A stretch of 22,746 bases of DNA from NCBI GenBank assembly GCA_016987375.1, contig PJRA01000524.1, positions 879,352 to 902,097 on the forward strand. Reading direction: 5' to 3'. Both the position numbers and the translations under genes were made by a program. This stretch comes from Brachionus koreanus. Lineage: Eukaryota > Rotifera > Eurotatoria > Ploima > Brachionidae. Positions 21,483 through 22,746 of the stretch are shown piece after piece. Positions within the stretch are counted from its first letter, which is position 1, and each line of letters begins with the position of its first letter. Under the pieces are notes generated by a model. It saw nothing but the letters and a program-made list of their open reading frames with translations, was not told the DNA's origin and ran no database searches.

Positions 21483-21866
21483 ATGAACTCAGGAAAAAAA
21501 TTGAAATCAATTCTGATGTACAACATGTCAAACTTGAATTATCCCAAAAGATACAAGCAGTCAATCTTTTACGGATCCAAAAATGCATCAATTATATACT
21601 CTAACGATGCTTATATTTACACAAATAATTATTACATAGCTGGAATTGTGTTTATGGTAGCAGTGATTATACTTTTATTATATGTTAATTTTTATTATGA
21701 CAATTGTTTAACACAAACATGTGAAGAAATTTCCAAATTATCCATGTGCTCTTGTGTTAAGAATTTTTTAGTTTACGAAAATAACTTTAATCAAAATCAG
21801 TCAACTCAACAAGTGAAAGGTTTCGCTACACCAATACAAATGTCATACATTCCGCAGGCTGTTTAG
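21483..21866 (+). CDS. Small single-pass membrane protein, 127 aa, unrecognised
   Basis: No family recognised. The first ATG in frame is at 21483 (MNSGKKLKSILMYN, purine at -3); the open frame extends a few codons upstream but without an ATG. A basic, Tyr/Asn-rich N-terminal half (about 1-50) is followed by one membrane segment (about 51-69, YIAGIVFMVAVIILLLYVN), then a Cys-containing stretch with C75, C80, C89 and C91 (NCLTQTCEEIS, MCSCVKN) and a Gln/Asn/Pro tail ending in SYIPQAV. The clustered cysteines beside the membrane could be disulphide-bonded or acylated depending on topology. AATAAA follows 35 nt after the stop. Residue variety is that of a true protein. It may be lineage-specific. 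Confidence 0.65.
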   Translation: MNSGKKLKSILMYNMSNLNYPKRYKQSIFYGSKNASIIYSNDAYIYTNNYYIAGIVFMVAVIILLLYVNFYYDNCLTQTCEEISKLSMCSCVKNFLVYENNFNQNQSTQQVKGFATPIQMSYIPQAV

Positions 21867-22641
21867 CGCTTATCTCTTATACTATTTTTTTTTTCTAAAA
21901 AATAAATAATTATCAACTAAAATTTGGATACTTCTATCTAACTAATCGATTTTATAGTTTATCTTTAATACTAAATATCCTCATGTTTATCCAACTAACC
22001 CATAATCAGAACTTAATAACAATTTTTACAAAAAATAAATTTCCTTATCTAAAGAATAAAAATGAAGCATCAAAGCTTAATAAATTTTCTAAGATTTAAA
22101 TCTCGTTAAATACAAATCGAGAAAAAATATTTTTAAGATTGAGAAAATTCATTTATAATTCTTAATTGACTCTTTTTCCTTTATTAAAATTAAAAATTTA
22201 TTTGAAAAACATTTTAAATGAATAATAAATATTATTAATTCTAGAAAAAGTAGAGTATAAAGTCATTTTATTAGAATTTGACACACCTTTATTGTTCAAG
22301 ATATTTTTTTATTAGCTAATTAAGAAATTTACGCATTATGACAAAATATTTATTTTATATTTTTTATTAATATTTTGAATTAGAGAATTAAAGTTTTGAT
22401 ACTCAAATGTATAATTAATTCATGTTTCGTGATTGTTTTTCTTTTTTATAAATGATAATAAAGACTGTAATTAAATCTTAAATTTGAATACTGAAATAAA
22501 ATTGTTTACAAGCTTGACTGTTACTTTAGAATTTATCGAAAATTTTAAAATACAATTATTAGATAACAATTAATTAAAAACACATATTAGTAAGTATTCT
22601 GTTAGTTTGTGAACAAGGAGTCAATATATAACATTTCTAAA
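21867..22641. other. AT-rich spacer at the right end
   Basis: Contains the poly(A) signal for the 127-aa gene (21901-21906) and otherwise only A/T-rich DNA with no supported gene or repeat. Confidence 0.4.
21901..21906 (+). promoter_or_regulatory. Poly(A) signal for the 127-aa ORF
   Basis: First AATAAA after the stop codon, 35 nt downstream, preceded by a T-rich run. Confidence 0.5.
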
Positions 22642-22746
22642 CACTAGAAGCACCAAACGAGTCAAAATGACTCGTTTTAAATTTTTTTAATTCCTCTTAT
22701 CTATTGATTTTTCAAATAAATATATCTTTTTTTTTTATTTACGTAG
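22642..22746 (+). mobile_element. Probable terminal end of a piggyBac-type element, running off the window
   Basis: CACTAGAAG (22642-22650) is followed at once by a perfect 10-bp hairpin, AAACGAGTCA - AAA - TGACTCGTTT (22655-22677). The layout C-A/C-C-T-A-G-A-A plus a subterminal palindrome with a GTCA..TGAC core is what many piggyBac-family terminal repeats look like. The bases just outside are CTAAA (22637-22641), close to but not exactly the TTAA target. The element would extend to the right, so the other end and any transposase are not visible. It could be a MITE. Assignment rests on pattern recognition of one end only. Confidence 0.5.

Overview
The window is a piece of a very AT-rich animal nuclear genome. 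Most introns are short (about 45-80 nt), use GT..AG borders, and sit in genes whose protein families are animal or general eukaryotic. The standard genetic code fits every gene, and polyadenylation signals are AATAAA. A UPAR/Ly6 gene of the sleepless/quiver flavour, TECPR1, and the base composition suggest a protostome. A spiralian such as a monogonont rotifer (Brachionus-like) is my best guess from sequence style alone; it is not proven.

Layout, left to right. SPT16, the large FACT subunit, is complete on the minus strand (57-3392, four coding exons, 1048 aa). A 1.65 kb AT-rich gap follows and holds the remains of a LINE reverse transcriptase. TECPR1 is on the plus strand (5043-9736, six exons, 1140 aa), with a fold-back repeat in its last intron. 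PTGR1 follows on the plus strand (10000-11339, eight exons, 326 aa). Two almost identical tRNA-Ile(AAT) genes on the minus strand (11392-11465 and 12594-12667) lie 1.1 kb apart. Next is a C9orf85-like zinc protein (12824-13718, plus, four exons, 248 aa). A two-exon gene with five CCHC zinc knuckles follows (14384-16519, plus, 457 aa). It converges on a Ly6/three-finger gene (16918-17406, minus, two exons). Then come a NOPCHAP1/C12orf45-like gene (17953-18525, minus) and two small predicted single-pass membrane proteins with no recognised family (19292-19528 and 21483-21866, plus). The last 110 bases carry what looks like one terminal end of a piggyBac-type element.

The genes do not form an operon or pathway. 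They are ordinary housekeeping and signalling genes with independent structures: chromatin (SPT16), lysosome repair and autophagy (TECPR1), lipid-aldehyde/eicosanoid reduction (PTGR1), snoRNP assembly (NOPCHAP1), translation (tRNA-Ile) and a cell-surface Ly6 protein. Gene packing is tight in places: two genes have the AATAAA signal overlapping the stop codon, and the zinc-knuckle and Ly6 genes have facing poly(A) signals only 32 nt apart. I found no CRISPR array, operon or obviously new multi-gene system. The most unusual items are the zinc-knuckle repeat protein, the piggyBac-like end, the intronic fold-back and the two orphan membrane proteins.
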